DNA of 51,585 nucleotides from Pseudonocardia sp. (lineage in GTDB: Bacteria; Actinomycetota; Actinomycetes; Mycobacteriales; Pseudonocardiaceae). Made by a program: the position numbers and the translations under genes. Position 1 is the first letter of the stretch. Every line of letters begins with the position of its first letter. The stretch lies in the NCBI RefSeq assembly GCF_025965585.1, contig NZ_JAOPWR010000518.1:1-51585 (forward strand). The letters are read 5' to 3'. Positions 1 through 8,944 of this stretch are shown one piece after another. Under the pieces are notes generated by a model. The model made no database searches. It saw only the letters and a list, made by a program, of their open reading frames with translations, and was not told the DNA's origin.

Positions 1-1773
1 GGCGTCACCACCGCGCTGACGCCCGGCGGGCTCATCGCGTTCATGCCGTTCCTCGCCGGCCTGCTGCCGGTGCTGCGGGTGCTGCGGTCCCGCCGCGACC
101 TGCACGTATGGCCGCTGGTGATCGCGCTCGTGGCCGCGCCGTCGGTGGCGGTGCTGTTCATGCTGTCCGACCAGAGCCTCGCGTCGATGCTCGAGAGCAC
201 GCGCGTCCGGACGCTCATCGGCGGCGGGATGCCCTGGTTCCAGGAGTTCGAGCGCTACGCGAACCTGCTGGAGCCCGGCTCGTTCCAGGGGTCGATCGGC
301 AAGCGGGCCGCGGTGCTGTTCACGCTGCTCGCGGCGGCGGGCGTGATGTGGGCGCTGCACCGCGGGCCCGAGCGCCGCAACCGGGCCGGAATCGCCCCCG
401 GCCCGGCCGGGCGGCTCGTCACGGGGTTCGGGCTCGGCCTGCTGGCCATGACGTTCACCCCCACGAAGTGGACGCAGCACTTCGGCGATTTCGCCGGCAC
501 CGGAGCGGCCGTGCTGCTGCTCGGGCTCGTGCTCTTCGCCGCGGGCCCGCTGAAGGAGCGCCCGCGGGCGCTCGTGACGGGACTCGCGGCCGTCACCGGG
601 GTCGGCGGGCTGGTGCTCGCGGGCTACAACATCTGGCCGTACGCGTCGAACTGGTTCTCCCCCACGTTCAGCTCCGTCCCGCCGCAGCTCGCGGGCAAGG
701 GCGTTTCGGCGTACGTGCTCGCAGTCGGCGGGCTGCTGGTGACGGTGCTGCTCGTGCGGTCGGCGTGGCTGCGGGCGGGCGGCGCGACGGCCGTCGGGAC
801 GCCGCGGCGGGTGCCCGCGCCGGGCCCGGTCACGGCGGTCGCGCTGGTGGCGGTGCTGCTGCTGCAGGTCGGCGGGCTCGCCCGGGTGGCCGTCGATCAC
901 CGCGACAGCTACACCCTCGCCTCCGACGGCCTCGCGACGCTGCGCGGCGAGCCCTGCGGCCTGGAGCGGCTGCTCTCGGTCGAGACCGACCCGTCCGCGG
1001 GGCTGCTGCCACCGGCGGGCGGCTCGATGACGGGCGCCGAGCGCACCGTCGACGTGGGGGGCACGAGACTGCCCGGCATCGCGGTGTCCGGCACGACCAC
1101 CACCGGCTGGTTCACCCTCGACCCCGCCCAGCGTGACGACACGCTGCCCGTGGTGGTCACGACGTCCGGCACCACGCGACCGTCCGACCGCCTGACCGTC
1201 GAGTACGGGTCGGGCGGTCAGGTGATCGGCAGCCGGTCCGTCACCTCCGGCTCGGACACGCCCACCGACGTCCGCCTGATGGCCCCGCCCGGTGCCGACT
1301 CCGTGCGCCTCGCCGTGACCGCGCCGACGGCAGGCCCGCAGCCCGCGGCACTGGTGTCGCTGCCGCGGGTGCCCCGTCTGACGCCGATGGAGACGCTGCT
1401 GCCACCGGGCAGCAGCGCGGTCCTCGACTGGCCCGTCGCGTTCCTGTTCGGGTGCATCGAGCCGACACAGCTGCCGCTCGGCACGACGAGCCTCCCGACG
1501 TGGGAGGTCGGCCCACCGGCGACCGATCCGTCGGCCGGGATCACCTACGCGCCGAGCTTCGGCGGCCCCTTCGCCGCACCGCGGCTACTGGTCACCGAGC
1601 AGCGCATGGCCACCTACCTCGCCGGTGACCCGCTCCGTGACGCCGCTCAGCTGTTCCGCTGGACCCCCGTCACCCCGATGATCACTCCGACACCCGTCGT
1701 CGCAGTTCACAGCGTCGCGGGATGGCACTCGGACGGACGCACCCGGGTGCCGGGACTGGATCCCGTGGGCTGA
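1..1773 (+). CDS. Arabinosyltransferase, Emb family, C-terminal part (5' end outside window)
   Basis: Emb proteins are GT-C membrane enzymes that add arabinofuranose from decaprenyl-phospho-arabinose to arabinogalactan or lipoarabinomannan outside the membrane. The frame is open from base 1, and the residues before the first ATG at 43 read like Emb sequence (GVTTALTPGGLIAFMPFLAG), so the true start lies upstream. About 590 residues are visible, compared with about 1,050-1,100 for a whole Emb protein. Several hydrophobic segments fill the first 280 residues. A soluble, Trp-containing C-terminal domain follows, ending near FRWTPVTP, as expected for the Emb carbohydrate-binding region. A glfT2 paralogue follows on the same strand after 80 bases. 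Whether it is EmbA, EmbB or EmbC cannot be told from this part. Confidence 0.87.
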   Translation, partial: GVTTALTPGGLIAFMPFLAGLLPVLRVLRSRRDLHVWPLVIALVAAPSVAVLFMLSDQSLASMLESTRVRTLIGGGMPWFQEFERYANLLEPGSFQGSIGKRAAVLFTLLAAAGVMWALHRGPERRNRAGIAPGPAGRLVTGFGLGLLAMTFTPTKWTQHFGDFAGTGAAVLLLGLVLFAAGPLKERPRALVTGLAAVTGVGGLVLAGYNIWPYASNWFSPTFSSVPPQLAGKGVSAYVLAVGGLLVTVLLVRSAWLRAGGATAVGTPRRVPAPGPVTAVALVAVLLLQVGGLARVAVDHRDSYTLASDGLATLRGEPCGLERLLSVETDPSAGLLPPAGGSMTGAERTVDVGGTRLPGIAVSGTTTTGWFTLDPAQRDDTLPVVVTTSGTTRPSDRLTVEYGSGGQVIGSRSVTSGSDTPTDVRLMAPPGADSVRLAVTAPTAGPQPAALVSLPRVPRLTPMETLLPPGSSAVLDWPVAFLFGCIEPTQLPLGTTSLPTWEVGPPATDPSAGITYAPSFGGPFAAPRLLVTEQRMATYLAGDPLRDAAQLFRWTPVTPMITPTPVVAVHSVAGWHSDGRTRVPGLDPVG

Positions 1774-1853
1774 CCCGACGACGCACCGGCTGATCGCCGC
1801 CCCCACAATGGCAGCGAACTCGTGCACACTCGACCGGAGGACGGCCGCTTCGC

Positions 1854-3779
1854 ATGCTTCGCACACCGGACAGCACGGACACTTCGACCGACGTGGCCGC
1901 TCCCGCTGACGACCGGGAGACCGGCCCCGCCGACGGCGGGAGGCCCGCGCCGATCCTGGCGCAGCGCGGCCTGTTCTTCGGACCGTCGGGAAAGGCACCG
2001 GAGGATCTCTACTCCGTCGTCGAGATGGGCACCGCGCGCCGCAGGCGCCACCGGATCGACCTCTCCCCGGGTTCGCGGGTGCACACCAACACCTACTTCG
2101 GCCGCTTCCACGCCACCTACTGGCAGCGCTGGACCCCGGTGACCGAGGTGGAGGTCGAGGCCGTCGTCACCGGCTCCGGCCGCGTCCGGCTGATGGCCTC
2201 GGACACCAACAAGGTCTGGCGCGTCGCCGCCGTCGCCGACGTCGAGGACGTCGTGGAGCAGAAGGTCCGCTTCGTCGCCCCCATCGACCGCTTCCTCGAC
2301 GGTGGCGGCATGTGGCTGGAGCTCACCACCGAGATCGACGGCATGAGCGTCTCCGACGTCCGGTGGAGCGTCGTTGCGGTGCGCCCGGTGCCGCGCACCG
2401 ACCTCGTCATCTGCACCTACAACCGCGTCGACGACTGCCTCAACACGCTCCAGTCGCTCGCCGACGACCCCGGCGCGCTCGCGCTCGTCGGCACCGTGGA
2501 GGTCGTCGACCAGGGCAGCGACCCGCTGGAGTCCCGCGAGCGCTTCCTCGATGTGGCGGCGGCGCTCGGCGAGCACCTGCGCTACGTCCGCCAGCCCAAC
2601 CTCGGCGGCGCTGGCGGCTTCACCCGCGGCCTCTTCGACGCCACGGCGGGCGCCCCCGAGGAGCAGTCCGACATCCTGCTCATGGACGACGACGTGATGC
2701 TCGAGCCCGAGATCGTCGTCCGCCTGACGTCGTTCGCGGCGAGCACGGCCACGCCGATGATCATCGGCGGGCAGATGCTCAACCTGCTGCACCCGGGCCA
2801 CCTGCACGTCTCGGCCGAGCGCGCCGACCCGGAGAAGCTGGTCAACGGCCTGGAGATCGCCGGGGCGCTCCGCGAGGCCTACCTCCTCGGCCTGGACGAG
2901 CGGAACCTGCCGATCAACCAGGAGCGGCGCGTCGACGCCGAGTACAACGGCTGGTGGTCGTGCCTGATCCCGGCCGCGATCGTGCGGGAGATCGGCTACC
3001 CCCTGCCAGTGTTCTTCCAGTGGGACGACGTGGAGTACGGCTACCGCGCCCGCGCCCACGGCTTCCCGACGGTCACCCTGCCCGGTGCCGGCGTCTGGCA
3101 CGCCGACTTCGGGTGGAAGGACTGGGACGAGTGGCACAGGTACTTCAACCTGCGCAACGCCCTGATCATGGCGGCGCTGCACACCGACTTCTCCACCAAG
3201 CGCGTCATCACGCGCGTCGGGCACCTGCTCTCGACGTACCTCATCGCGATGCACTACGGCCTGACGGCCACGCTGCTGCAGGCCGTCGAGGACTTCCTCG
3301 ATGGGCCGGAGATCCTGGATGACGGCTCGGTGGCCGCGGCCGCGGAGATCCGCCGCATCCGTGCCGCCTACCCCGAGACCATCGTGCACCCGATGTCGGA
3401 GATGTCCGACGACTTCCGCGACCTGCAAATCGTGCGCGCCGCCAACGAGCCGGGCAACCTCTGGCTGACGTTCGCGAAGCGCGCCGCGTACCACGTCTTG
3501 GGACGGGCACCGCACGGCACCGGCACCGTGGCCGCGGGTGACGCGCACTGGTGGCACGTCTCGCTGTTCGACCGCGCGGTGGTCACGGACATGGGCGAGA
3601 CCGGCGTCCGCATCCGGCAGCGCGATCCCGAGCGGGTGAAGACGCTGGCCAAGCGCGGGCTCGTGGCCATGCGCCGCCTCCGCAGCGAGGGCCCGGCGGT
3701 GGCGCAGCGCTACCGCGACGACATGGGCCGGCTCACCAGCCGCGCGAACTGGGCGCGCCTGTACGGGGTGGACGAGTAG
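1854..3779 (+). CDS. GlfT2-like galactofuranosyltransferase, divergent paralogue
   Basis: This 641-residue protein has the full GlfT2 architecture: an N-terminal beta domain with TYFGRFHATYWQRW near residues 81-94, a GT2 (GT-A) domain, and a helical C-terminus. GlfT2 polymerises the galactan with UDP-Galf on the cytosolic face. The catalytic features are present: DDD at 278-280, WDD at 390-392 and the metal-binding Trp-His at 415-416. Length is close to M. tuberculosis GlfT2 (637). Around the last motif it reads VWHADFGWKDWDEWHRYFN, less like the mycobacterial enzyme than the second copy at 6812-8830. GGAGG at 1836-1840 lies 13 bases before the ATG, a little far. It may initiate galactan or build another galactofuran; specificity is not readable here. 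Confidence 0.85.
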   Translation: MLRTPDSTDTSTDVAAPADDRETGPADGGRPAPILAQRGLFFGPSGKAPEDLYSVVEMGTARRRRHRIDLSPGSRVHTNTYFGRFHATYWQRWTPVTEVEVEAVVTGSGRVRLMASDTNKVWRVAAVADVEDVVEQKVRFVAPIDRFLDGGGMWLELTTEIDGMSVSDVRWSVVAVRPVPRTDLVICTYNRVDDCLNTLQSLADDPGALALVGTVEVVDQGSDPLESRERFLDVAAALGEHLRYVRQPNLGGAGGFTRGLFDATAGAPEEQSDILLMDDDVMLEPEIVVRLTSFAASTATPMIIGGQMLNLLHPGHLHVSAERADPEKLVNGLEIAGALREAYLLGLDERNLPINQERRVDAEYNGWWSCLIPAAIVREIGYPLPVFFQWDDVEYGYRARAHGFPTVTLPGAGVWHADFGWKDWDEWHRYFNLRNALIMAALHTDFSTKRVITRVGHLLSTYLIAMHYGLTATLLQAVEDFLDGPEILDDGSVAAAAEIRRIRAAYPETIVHPMSEMSDDFRDLQIVRAANEPGNLWLTFAKRAAYHVLGRAPHGTGTVAAGDAHWWHVSLFDRAVVTDMGETGVRIRQRDPERVKTLAKRGLVAMRRLRSEGPAVAQRYRDDMGRLTSRANWARLYGVDE

Positions 3780-3795
3780 CCCCGATCGAAGGCTA

Positions 3796-3822
3796 CCGCC
3801 GGTAAGTTACTTCGGGTAACCT
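3796..3822 (+). promoter_or_regulatory. Promoter with inverted repeat ahead of the SDR gene
   Basis: TAACCT at 3817-3822 fits an actinobacterial -10 element (TANNNT) and ends 8 bases before the ATG at 3831, leaving almost no leader. It overlaps an inverted repeat, GTTAC (3806-3810) and GTAAC (3816-3820), around five bases. CCGCCGGTAA at 3796-3805 also occurs ahead of the other SDR gene (42636-42645). A repressor site covering the -10 is an inference. Confidence 0.4.
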
Positions 3823-3830
3823 CTGCGGTC

Positions 3831-4640
3831 ATGAAGGACTTCGCGGACAAGGTCGCCGTCATCACCGGGGCCGGATCGGGCATCGGCCGGGCGCTCGCCC
3901 TCGACCTGGCACGCCGGAGCGCGCGGCTGGCCCTCTCCGACGTCAACGCCGACGGAGTGGCCGCCACCGCGCAGGCCTGCCTCGCCGCGGGCGCGAAGGC
4001 CGAGCACCAGGTGCTCGACGTCGCCGACCGCGCCGCGTTCGACGCCTACGCCGCACAGGTGGTGGCCGAGCAGGGCCGCGTCGACCTCGTGGTCAACAAC
4101 GCCGGCGTGAGCATGACCGGGCCCGTCCTCGACCTCACCGTCGAGGAGATCGAGTGGATCATGGGCGTCAACTTCTGGGGCGTCGTGCACGGCACCAAGG
4201 CGTTCCTGCCGCACCTCGTCGGCGCGCACTCCGGCCACATCGTCAACATCTCGTCGGTCTTCGGGATCATCGCGGTGCCGGGGCAGTCGGCATACAACGC
4301 GTCGAAGTTCGCGGTCCGCGGCTTCACCGAGGCACTGCGCCAGGAGATGCTCTCCGCGCGCACCGGCGTGGCCGTGAGCTGCGTGCACCCCGGCGGGATC
4401 AAGACCAACATCGCGCGCGGCGGCCGGTTCGCCGCGGGTGTGGACGCGGGCGCCACCGCCGATCTGTTCGACCGCATCGCCCGCACCACCCCCGAGGTCG
4501 CCGCGGCCACGATCCTGCGCGGCGTCGAGCGCGAGCGCGCCCGCATCCTCATCGGCCCCGACGCGTTCGCCATCGACGGCATGCAGCGCCTGCTGGGATC
4601 GGGCTACCAGGCGATCGTGCGTCGCGTGGCGTCGCGCTGA
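3831..4640 (+). CDS. Short-chain dehydrogenase/reductase (SDR)
   Basis: This is a 269-residue classical SDR. It carries the NAD(P)-binding TGAGSGIG motif at residues 12-19, NNAG further on, the catalytic Ser region (VNISSVFG) and YNASK with Tyr155 and Lys159. SDRs of this type oxidise or reduce hydroxy/keto groups on lipids, steroids or small metabolites. The substrate cannot be read from the sequence. It sits at the end of a plus-strand run after emb and glfT2, 51 bases behind, but has its own likely promoter. The 3' end faces the minus-strand DUF6541 gene with 10 bases between. A part in cell-wall synthesis is not supported beyond position. Confidence 0.88.
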   Translation: MKDFADKVAVITGAGSGIGRALALDLARRSARLALSDVNADGVAATAQACLAAGAKAEHQVLDVADRAAFDAYAAQVVAEQGRVDLVVNNAGVSMTGPVLDLTVEEIEWIMGVNFWGVVHGTKAFLPHLVGAHSGHIVNISSVFGIIAVPGQSAYNASKFAVRGFTEALRQEMLSARTGVAVSCVHPGGIKTNIARGGRFAAGVDAGATADLFDRIARTTPEVAAATILRGVERERARILIGPDAFAIDGMQRLLGSGYQAIVRRVASR

Positions 4641-4650
4641 GCGGGCGCGG

Positions 4651-6681
4651 TCAGATCCCGATCACGCGGGCGTCCAGGCGGGGCTCGTCCAGCGCCTTCA
4701 GCACCGTGTACCGATTCTCGAACGGCACGAGGACCACGGCGTCGGGGCTGGTGGCGAGGATCCACCGCACAGCCGCGGCGGCGCCCGGCCCGGGGTCGAC
4801 GAAAAGGGTGCGCGCGGCCACGTAGTTGCGCTGCGTCGTCCACGTGCCGGTCAGTGCGAGATACCACTGGGACGCGAGGATCGAGTTGATCGGGCGGTCC
4901 GGGCGGGCGTCGACGTAGAACGAGTCGGGCGGGATGTCGCCGCCCGTGCGCTGCAGCCGCTCGATCCGCACGGCGATGTCGGACGACGTCGGGGGCTGCC
5001 GCAGCACGCGGACCTGCTGGACGAGGTCGGCCGACCCGGGCGCCTCGGCGGAGAGCCCGATGCCGCTCAGGCCGGCGACGGTCAACCCGAACACCTGGGT
5101 GACGGCCAGCGCGACGCACACCGAGGCGACGAACCCGCGCACCGCCGCCCACGGCCGCAGGGACGGGGGCCGCCGCCTGCCGGCGAGATGGGCCACCGGG
5201 ATCGCGAGCAGCACGAGCAGGATGATCTCGGCGCCGAGCATGAACTTGAGCCCGTAGTAGGTGGCCTCGCCGCTGGCGTCGATCTGCATGACGACGAGCA
5301 CGGTGGCCGTGATCGCGCCGACCACCGGCACCGCGGCCAGCGCGGCGATCCGGGCCCGGGTGCTGCGGCCCGCGGAACCGATCGCGCCGACGGACCCGCG
5401 CCGCACCATGAGGCAGGCCCCGAGCACGCCCAGCGCCGCACCGAAGGCGAAGCCGAGGTTCACCGGGGGCGCGCCGCCCGTCAGCGTCAGCGGGCTGGCC
5501 GCCTGCACCCGGGAGATGACCACGACGGTGCGCCACAGGCACCCGAGCACGGCGAGCACCACCACCGCACACACGACGGTGACCCGGACCGACGACCGCG
5601 CCCAGCGACGACGCGCGAACGGGAGCGTCAACGCGATCACCACGGGCGCCGCCAGCACGAGCAGCAGCACCCAGCTCGACGCGATGCCCACCACCGCGCC
5701 CCCGATCGCGGCGAGCGGGAGCGGCGCCCACACGCGTGCCATCGGCAGCCCGACCAGAGCGATCGCGACGACCAGCGCGCACGCGACGGTGAAGTTGCCG
5801 ATCCCACCCTGGATCGAGGTGGCGCCGGGGCCGAAGTAGAACACCGCCGCGACGAACGCGGCGACCGGCGCGGCGATGCCGGGGCGCCCGCGCAGCACCG
5901 GCAGCGCGCAGAACCCGGCGACGAGCATCGTGGTCACCGCGATCACGAGCAGGGCCACGGCCTGCGAGTACAGCAGGAGCTCGGAGCCGATGCTCCCGGG
6001 CACGGGCCCGACCATCACCTCGATGAGCGTGGCGACGACCGCATGGAAGCCCTGCGGGTAGTTGAAGAACTGCCAGGTGCCCCCACCCGGGGGCGCCGCG
6101 AGTACGTCGGCCGTGACGCCGGTACGCCGGATGCCCTCGACCATGGCGAAGTGGGCCGAGTTGTCCCAGCCGCTCATCAGCATGCCCAGCGTCTGGGACG
6201 TGGTCTTGACCTGCAGCCACGGCTGGAGCTCGACCAGGCCGAGCCCGACGCTGAGCGGCACGAACACGTCCACGCGACGCAGCCGCGGGACGAGCGCCCG
6301 CATCCGCAGGCGGGGGCGGCGGCCCGCGCCGACCCAGCCGGCGACCGCAGCGGCGAGGACGGCCAGCCCGATCGCGACCCGGCCCGTGGTCCCGACCGGC
6401 AGCGGCACCCACCACAGCAGGGGTACCCAGCCGAGCAGCAGGCAGCCTGCCAGCAGGATGCGCCGGCAGAGGTCGCGCGAGGTGGGGACGAGCAGCACGA
6501 GCAGCGCCCCGACGAGCAGCCCCGCGGTGCCCTCGAGCACGCCCGCACGGCGGCCGACCAGCACGACCACGGCCGCAGCCACCGCCGCGACGAGCCCGCG
6601 CAGCAGCCTCCGGTCACGTCCCCGCGACGGTGGGGGTGGCGCGGGACGCAGAGCCGGCACGACCTGCGCAGGCGCTGCCAC
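4651..6681 (-). CDS. DUF6541-family multi-pass membrane protein, probable GT-C-like
   Basis: This 676-residue integral membrane protein has a dozen or more hydrophobic segments and a long loop containing GWDNSAHFAMVEGIRRTG. That resembles the Asp/His-bearing first loop of DUF6541 proteins, which look like GT-C glycosyltransferases using polyprenyl-phosphate sugars. A second DUF6541-type protein lies at 17839-19890. The GTG at 6681 has only a weak GA-rich site upstream (GAGAGCGAGAACC). It is the last gene of the minus-strand run glf, GT-C, glfT2, DUF6541, 130 bases after glfT2. The C-terminal 150 residues are soluble and probably extracytoplasmic. Linkage and acceptor are unknown. Confidence 0.7.
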   Translation of the reverse strand: MAAPAQVVPALRPAPPPPSRGRDRRLLRGLVAAVAAAVVVLVGRRAGVLEGTAGLLVGALLVLLVPTSRDLCRRILLAGCLLLGWVPLLWWVPLPVGTTGRVAIGLAVLAAAVAGWVGAGRRPRLRMRALVPRLRRVDVFVPLSVGLGLVELQPWLQVKTTSQTLGMLMSGWDNSAHFAMVEGIRRTGVTADVLAAPPGGGTWQFFNYPQGFHAVVATLIEVMVGPVPGSIGSELLLYSQAVALLVIAVTTMLVAGFCALPVLRGRPGIAAPVAAFVAAVFYFGPGATSIQGGIGNFTVACALVVAIALVGLPMARVWAPLPLAAIGGAVVGIASSWVLLLVLAAPVVIALTLPFARRRWARSSVRVTVVCAVVVLAVLGCLWRTVVVISRVQAASPLTLTGGAPPVNLGFAFGAALGVLGACLMVRRGSVGAIGSAGRSTRARIAALAAVPVVGAITATVLVVMQIDASGEATYYGLKFMLGAEIILLVLLAIPVAHLAGRRRPPSLRPWAAVRGFVASVCVALAVTQVFGLTVAGLSGIGLSAEAPGSADLVQQVRVLRQPPTSSDIAVRIERLQRTGGDIPPDSFYVDARPDRPINSILASQWYLALTGTWTTQRNYVAARTLFVDPGPGAAAAVRWILATSPDAVVLVPFENRYTVLKALDEPRLDARVIGI

Positions 6682-6811
6682 GGTTCTCGCTCTCTCAGCT
6701 GCCGCGGTAGGGGCTCTCGGGCCGGTGCCGGGCGGTGGGTTTCTCGGCTCCGACCCTACTGCCGGGACCTGTGCCCGCAGTGAACCCCCGTCGATCAGCG
6801 GCCGAACACGG

Positions 6812-8830
6812 TCAGCGGTCGAAAACGTTGCGCTTCCAGGCTTCGCGGCTCGTCAGCTCCGGCTGGGCCTCGCGGTAGCGGCGGCGCAGCTCGGGCCAGT
6901 CGCGCGCCACCTGGCGCAACTGCGCCACCGACGTCGCGAACATCGACCGGAACAGCGCGGGGTCGCGGCGACGGAATGTGACCCCGCGGCCGTCCGGCGT
7001 CGAGACGGTGGCGGAGTCCAGCCGCGCCAGGATGAACCACTGCGCGTACCGCGAGGGCAGGTTGCGCTGGGGCACGACCCGGTGGGCGGGGTCGGGCGCC
7101 CGCAGGTTGTGCACGACGCTGCGCGCGAGGTTCTTCACGATCGCGACCTTGGTGGTGGGGGGCTCGGGGAACGCCTGCGCCGCGAGGGCGTCGAGGTCCG
7201 AGAGCGGCACCTGGGTGGCCGAGTCGAGGGGGCGACCGTCGTCGTACTCGGCGCGCTTGGAGCGGATCTGCCCGAGGATCACCGGCAGCGACGGGAAGAG
7301 CTCCTCGGGGCCGGCGAGGAAGTCGCGCAGCGCCATCTCCTGCAGCGCCACGGCCGAGTACTCCATGAGCATCAGGTGCCGCAGGGTGCGCTTGATGGTG
7401 TCCTTGACCAGCGCCTTCGCGCTGTCCGGGCCGTGCAGCGCGGCCGCGACGAAGCGGTTGCGGTAGTGGAAGTAGGCCTGCCAGTCGCTGGTGTCGTCCT
7501 TCTCCAGGAAGGACATGTGCCAGATCGCGATGCCCGGCACGGTGGCGGTGCGGTAGCCGCGCGAGCGGGCGCGCAGGCCGTACTCGGCGTCGTCCCACTT
7601 GATGAACAGCGGCAGCGGCATGCCCAGGTCCTCGGCCACCGCGCGCGGGATGAGGCACATCCACCAGGCGTTGTAGTCGACGTCGGTGCGGCGGTGCAGC
7701 CACGGCGTCTGACGCAGGGTGCGGTCGGCCAGGTCGTGGTGCGGCTCGGTGCCGGGTGCGTTGCGCCAGAGGAACGCGTTGCGGTCGACGACCTCGCCCA
7801 TGGTGGAGAGCTGCGAGCGCGCCTGCAGCGAGAGCATCTGCCCGCCGACGAGCATCGGCTCGCGGGCGTGCCGGGAGAACGCGACCGCGCGGAGCACCGA
7901 GTCGGGCTCCAGCAGGATGTCGTCGTCCATGAAGAGGATCTGCTCGCAGTCGGTGGTCTCGAGAGCCTCGTACATGACGCGTGCGTAGCCGCCGGAGCCA
8001 CCGAGGTTGGGCTGGTCGATGATCCGCAGCTTGTCGCCGAGGACGGCCGCGGCGGCCTCGAAACCAGGCTCGTCGCGGACCTTCTTCGTGCCCTGGTCGG
8101 CGATGAGCACCTTGACGACGCTGTCGAGCACCATCGGGTCGGAGCCGATGGCGGTGATCGTGGCGACGGCGTCGGCGGGACGGTTGAACGTCGGCATGCC
8201 GATGGCGACGGCGGCCCGGCCGGGGGCGGCCTCGGCCGCGTACCAGCCGCCGCCGTGCAGCGTGAGCTCGCCGGCGTCGGTGGTGAGGTCGAACCAGTAC
8301 CAGCCGCCGTCCTCGAACGGGCGCAGGTCGAGCGGCACCTCGATCCAGCGGCGGCCGCTACCGCCGATGACCTCGCCGTACTCGAAGATGTGCGAGCCGT
8401 CGGCCTTGGTGCGGTAGACGTCGACACGGCCCGTGCCCTCGACCTCGAGGCGCAGGTGCACCTCGGTGAGCGCGCTCCAGCGGCGCCAGTAGCTCGCCGC
8501 GAACGCGTTGAAGTAGGCGCCGAACGACACCTCGCTCTGCTCGCTGACCACGGCCGACGTGCGGGAGGTCGCTCGCACCTTGCGCGCGCCGATCGAGGAG
8601 CCCGCGAAGCTCAGGACCTTCCGCACCGGCTCGCCCGGCGACGACGGCATGGAGGAGACGCGCAGGCCGTTGCGCTCGTCCATGTACAGCGAGCGGACGC
8701 TCATCGGGTCGCCCGTGCGCGGCAGGAGGACGCGCTGCAGGAGGCTGCCCGGATGCTCGGACGCCGACGGCGCTCCGGCGGGGTCCGCGGACGTCGCGGA
8801 GGTGGGAGACGTGGCGGCGGTGGTGGTCAA
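6812..8830 (-). CDS. glfT2: Galactofuranosyltransferase GlfT2
   Basis: This 672-residue protein is the better GlfT2 orthologue of the window. GlfT2 is a processive cytosolic enzyme that adds alternating beta-1,5 and beta-1,6 Galf to the decaprenyl-linked galactan. Visible motifs are an N-terminal YFNAFAASYWRRW block, QPNLGGSGGYARVMYEAL, DDD at 302-304, WDD at 413-414 with FIKWDDAEYGLRAR, and Trp-His at 437-438 followed by DWQAYFHYRNR, all close to the M. tuberculosis protein as I remember it. The start is TTG at 8830, with GAGGA about seven bases upstream. The first 45 residues are Ala/Ser/Thr-rich and unlike the family. It lies downstream of glf and a GT-C gene, matching its role. Confidence 0.92.
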   Translation of the reverse strand: MTTTAATSPTSATSADPAGAPSASEHPGSLLQRVLLPRTGDPMSVRSLYMDERNGLRVSSMPSSPGEPVRKVLSFAGSSIGARKVRATSRTSAVVSEQSEVSFGAYFNAFAASYWRRWSALTEVHLRLEVEGTGRVDVYRTKADGSHIFEYGEVIGGSGRRWIEVPLDLRPFEDGGWYWFDLTTDAGELTLHGGGWYAAEAAPGRAAVAIGMPTFNRPADAVATITAIGSDPMVLDSVVKVLIADQGTKKVRDEPGFEAAAAVLGDKLRIIDQPNLGGSGGYARVMYEALETTDCEQILFMDDDILLEPDSVLRAVAFSRHAREPMLVGGQMLSLQARSQLSTMGEVVDRNAFLWRNAPGTEPHHDLADRTLRQTPWLHRRTDVDYNAWWMCLIPRAVAEDLGMPLPLFIKWDDAEYGLRARSRGYRTATVPGIAIWHMSFLEKDDTSDWQAYFHYRNRFVAAALHGPDSAKALVKDTIKRTLRHLMLMEYSAVALQEMALRDFLAGPEELFPSLPVILGQIRSKRAEYDDGRPLDSATQVPLSDLDALAAQAFPEPPTTKVAIVKNLARSVVHNLRAPDPAHRVVPQRNLPSRYAQWFILARLDSATVSTPDGRGVTFRRRDPALFRSMFATSVAQLRQVARDWPELRRRYREAQPELTSREAWKRNVFDR

Positions 8831-8944
8831 AGCGCAGTCCTCGTGTCATCGGGGTCTCGGCCGTGCGGCGGGGCTGTCGTACACGCACCGAGGTCGAGGG
8901 TAGCGGCGTGAGGAGCGCCACCCGCGGGGCGGTCACGGCGCGGT

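Noticed and set aside
1707..3557. 616-codon open frame on the minus strand opposite the GlfT2 paralogue
   Set aside because: High GC leaves few stops in antisense frames. It reads as His/Asp/Val-rich low-complexity sequence with no motif, while the plus frame is clearly GlfT2.
4438..8911. Long plus-strand frames (781 and 949 codons) across the DUF6541 and glfT2 genes
   Set aside because: Arg/Gly/His/Ser-rich composition and opposite placement to recognisable genes mark them as shadows.
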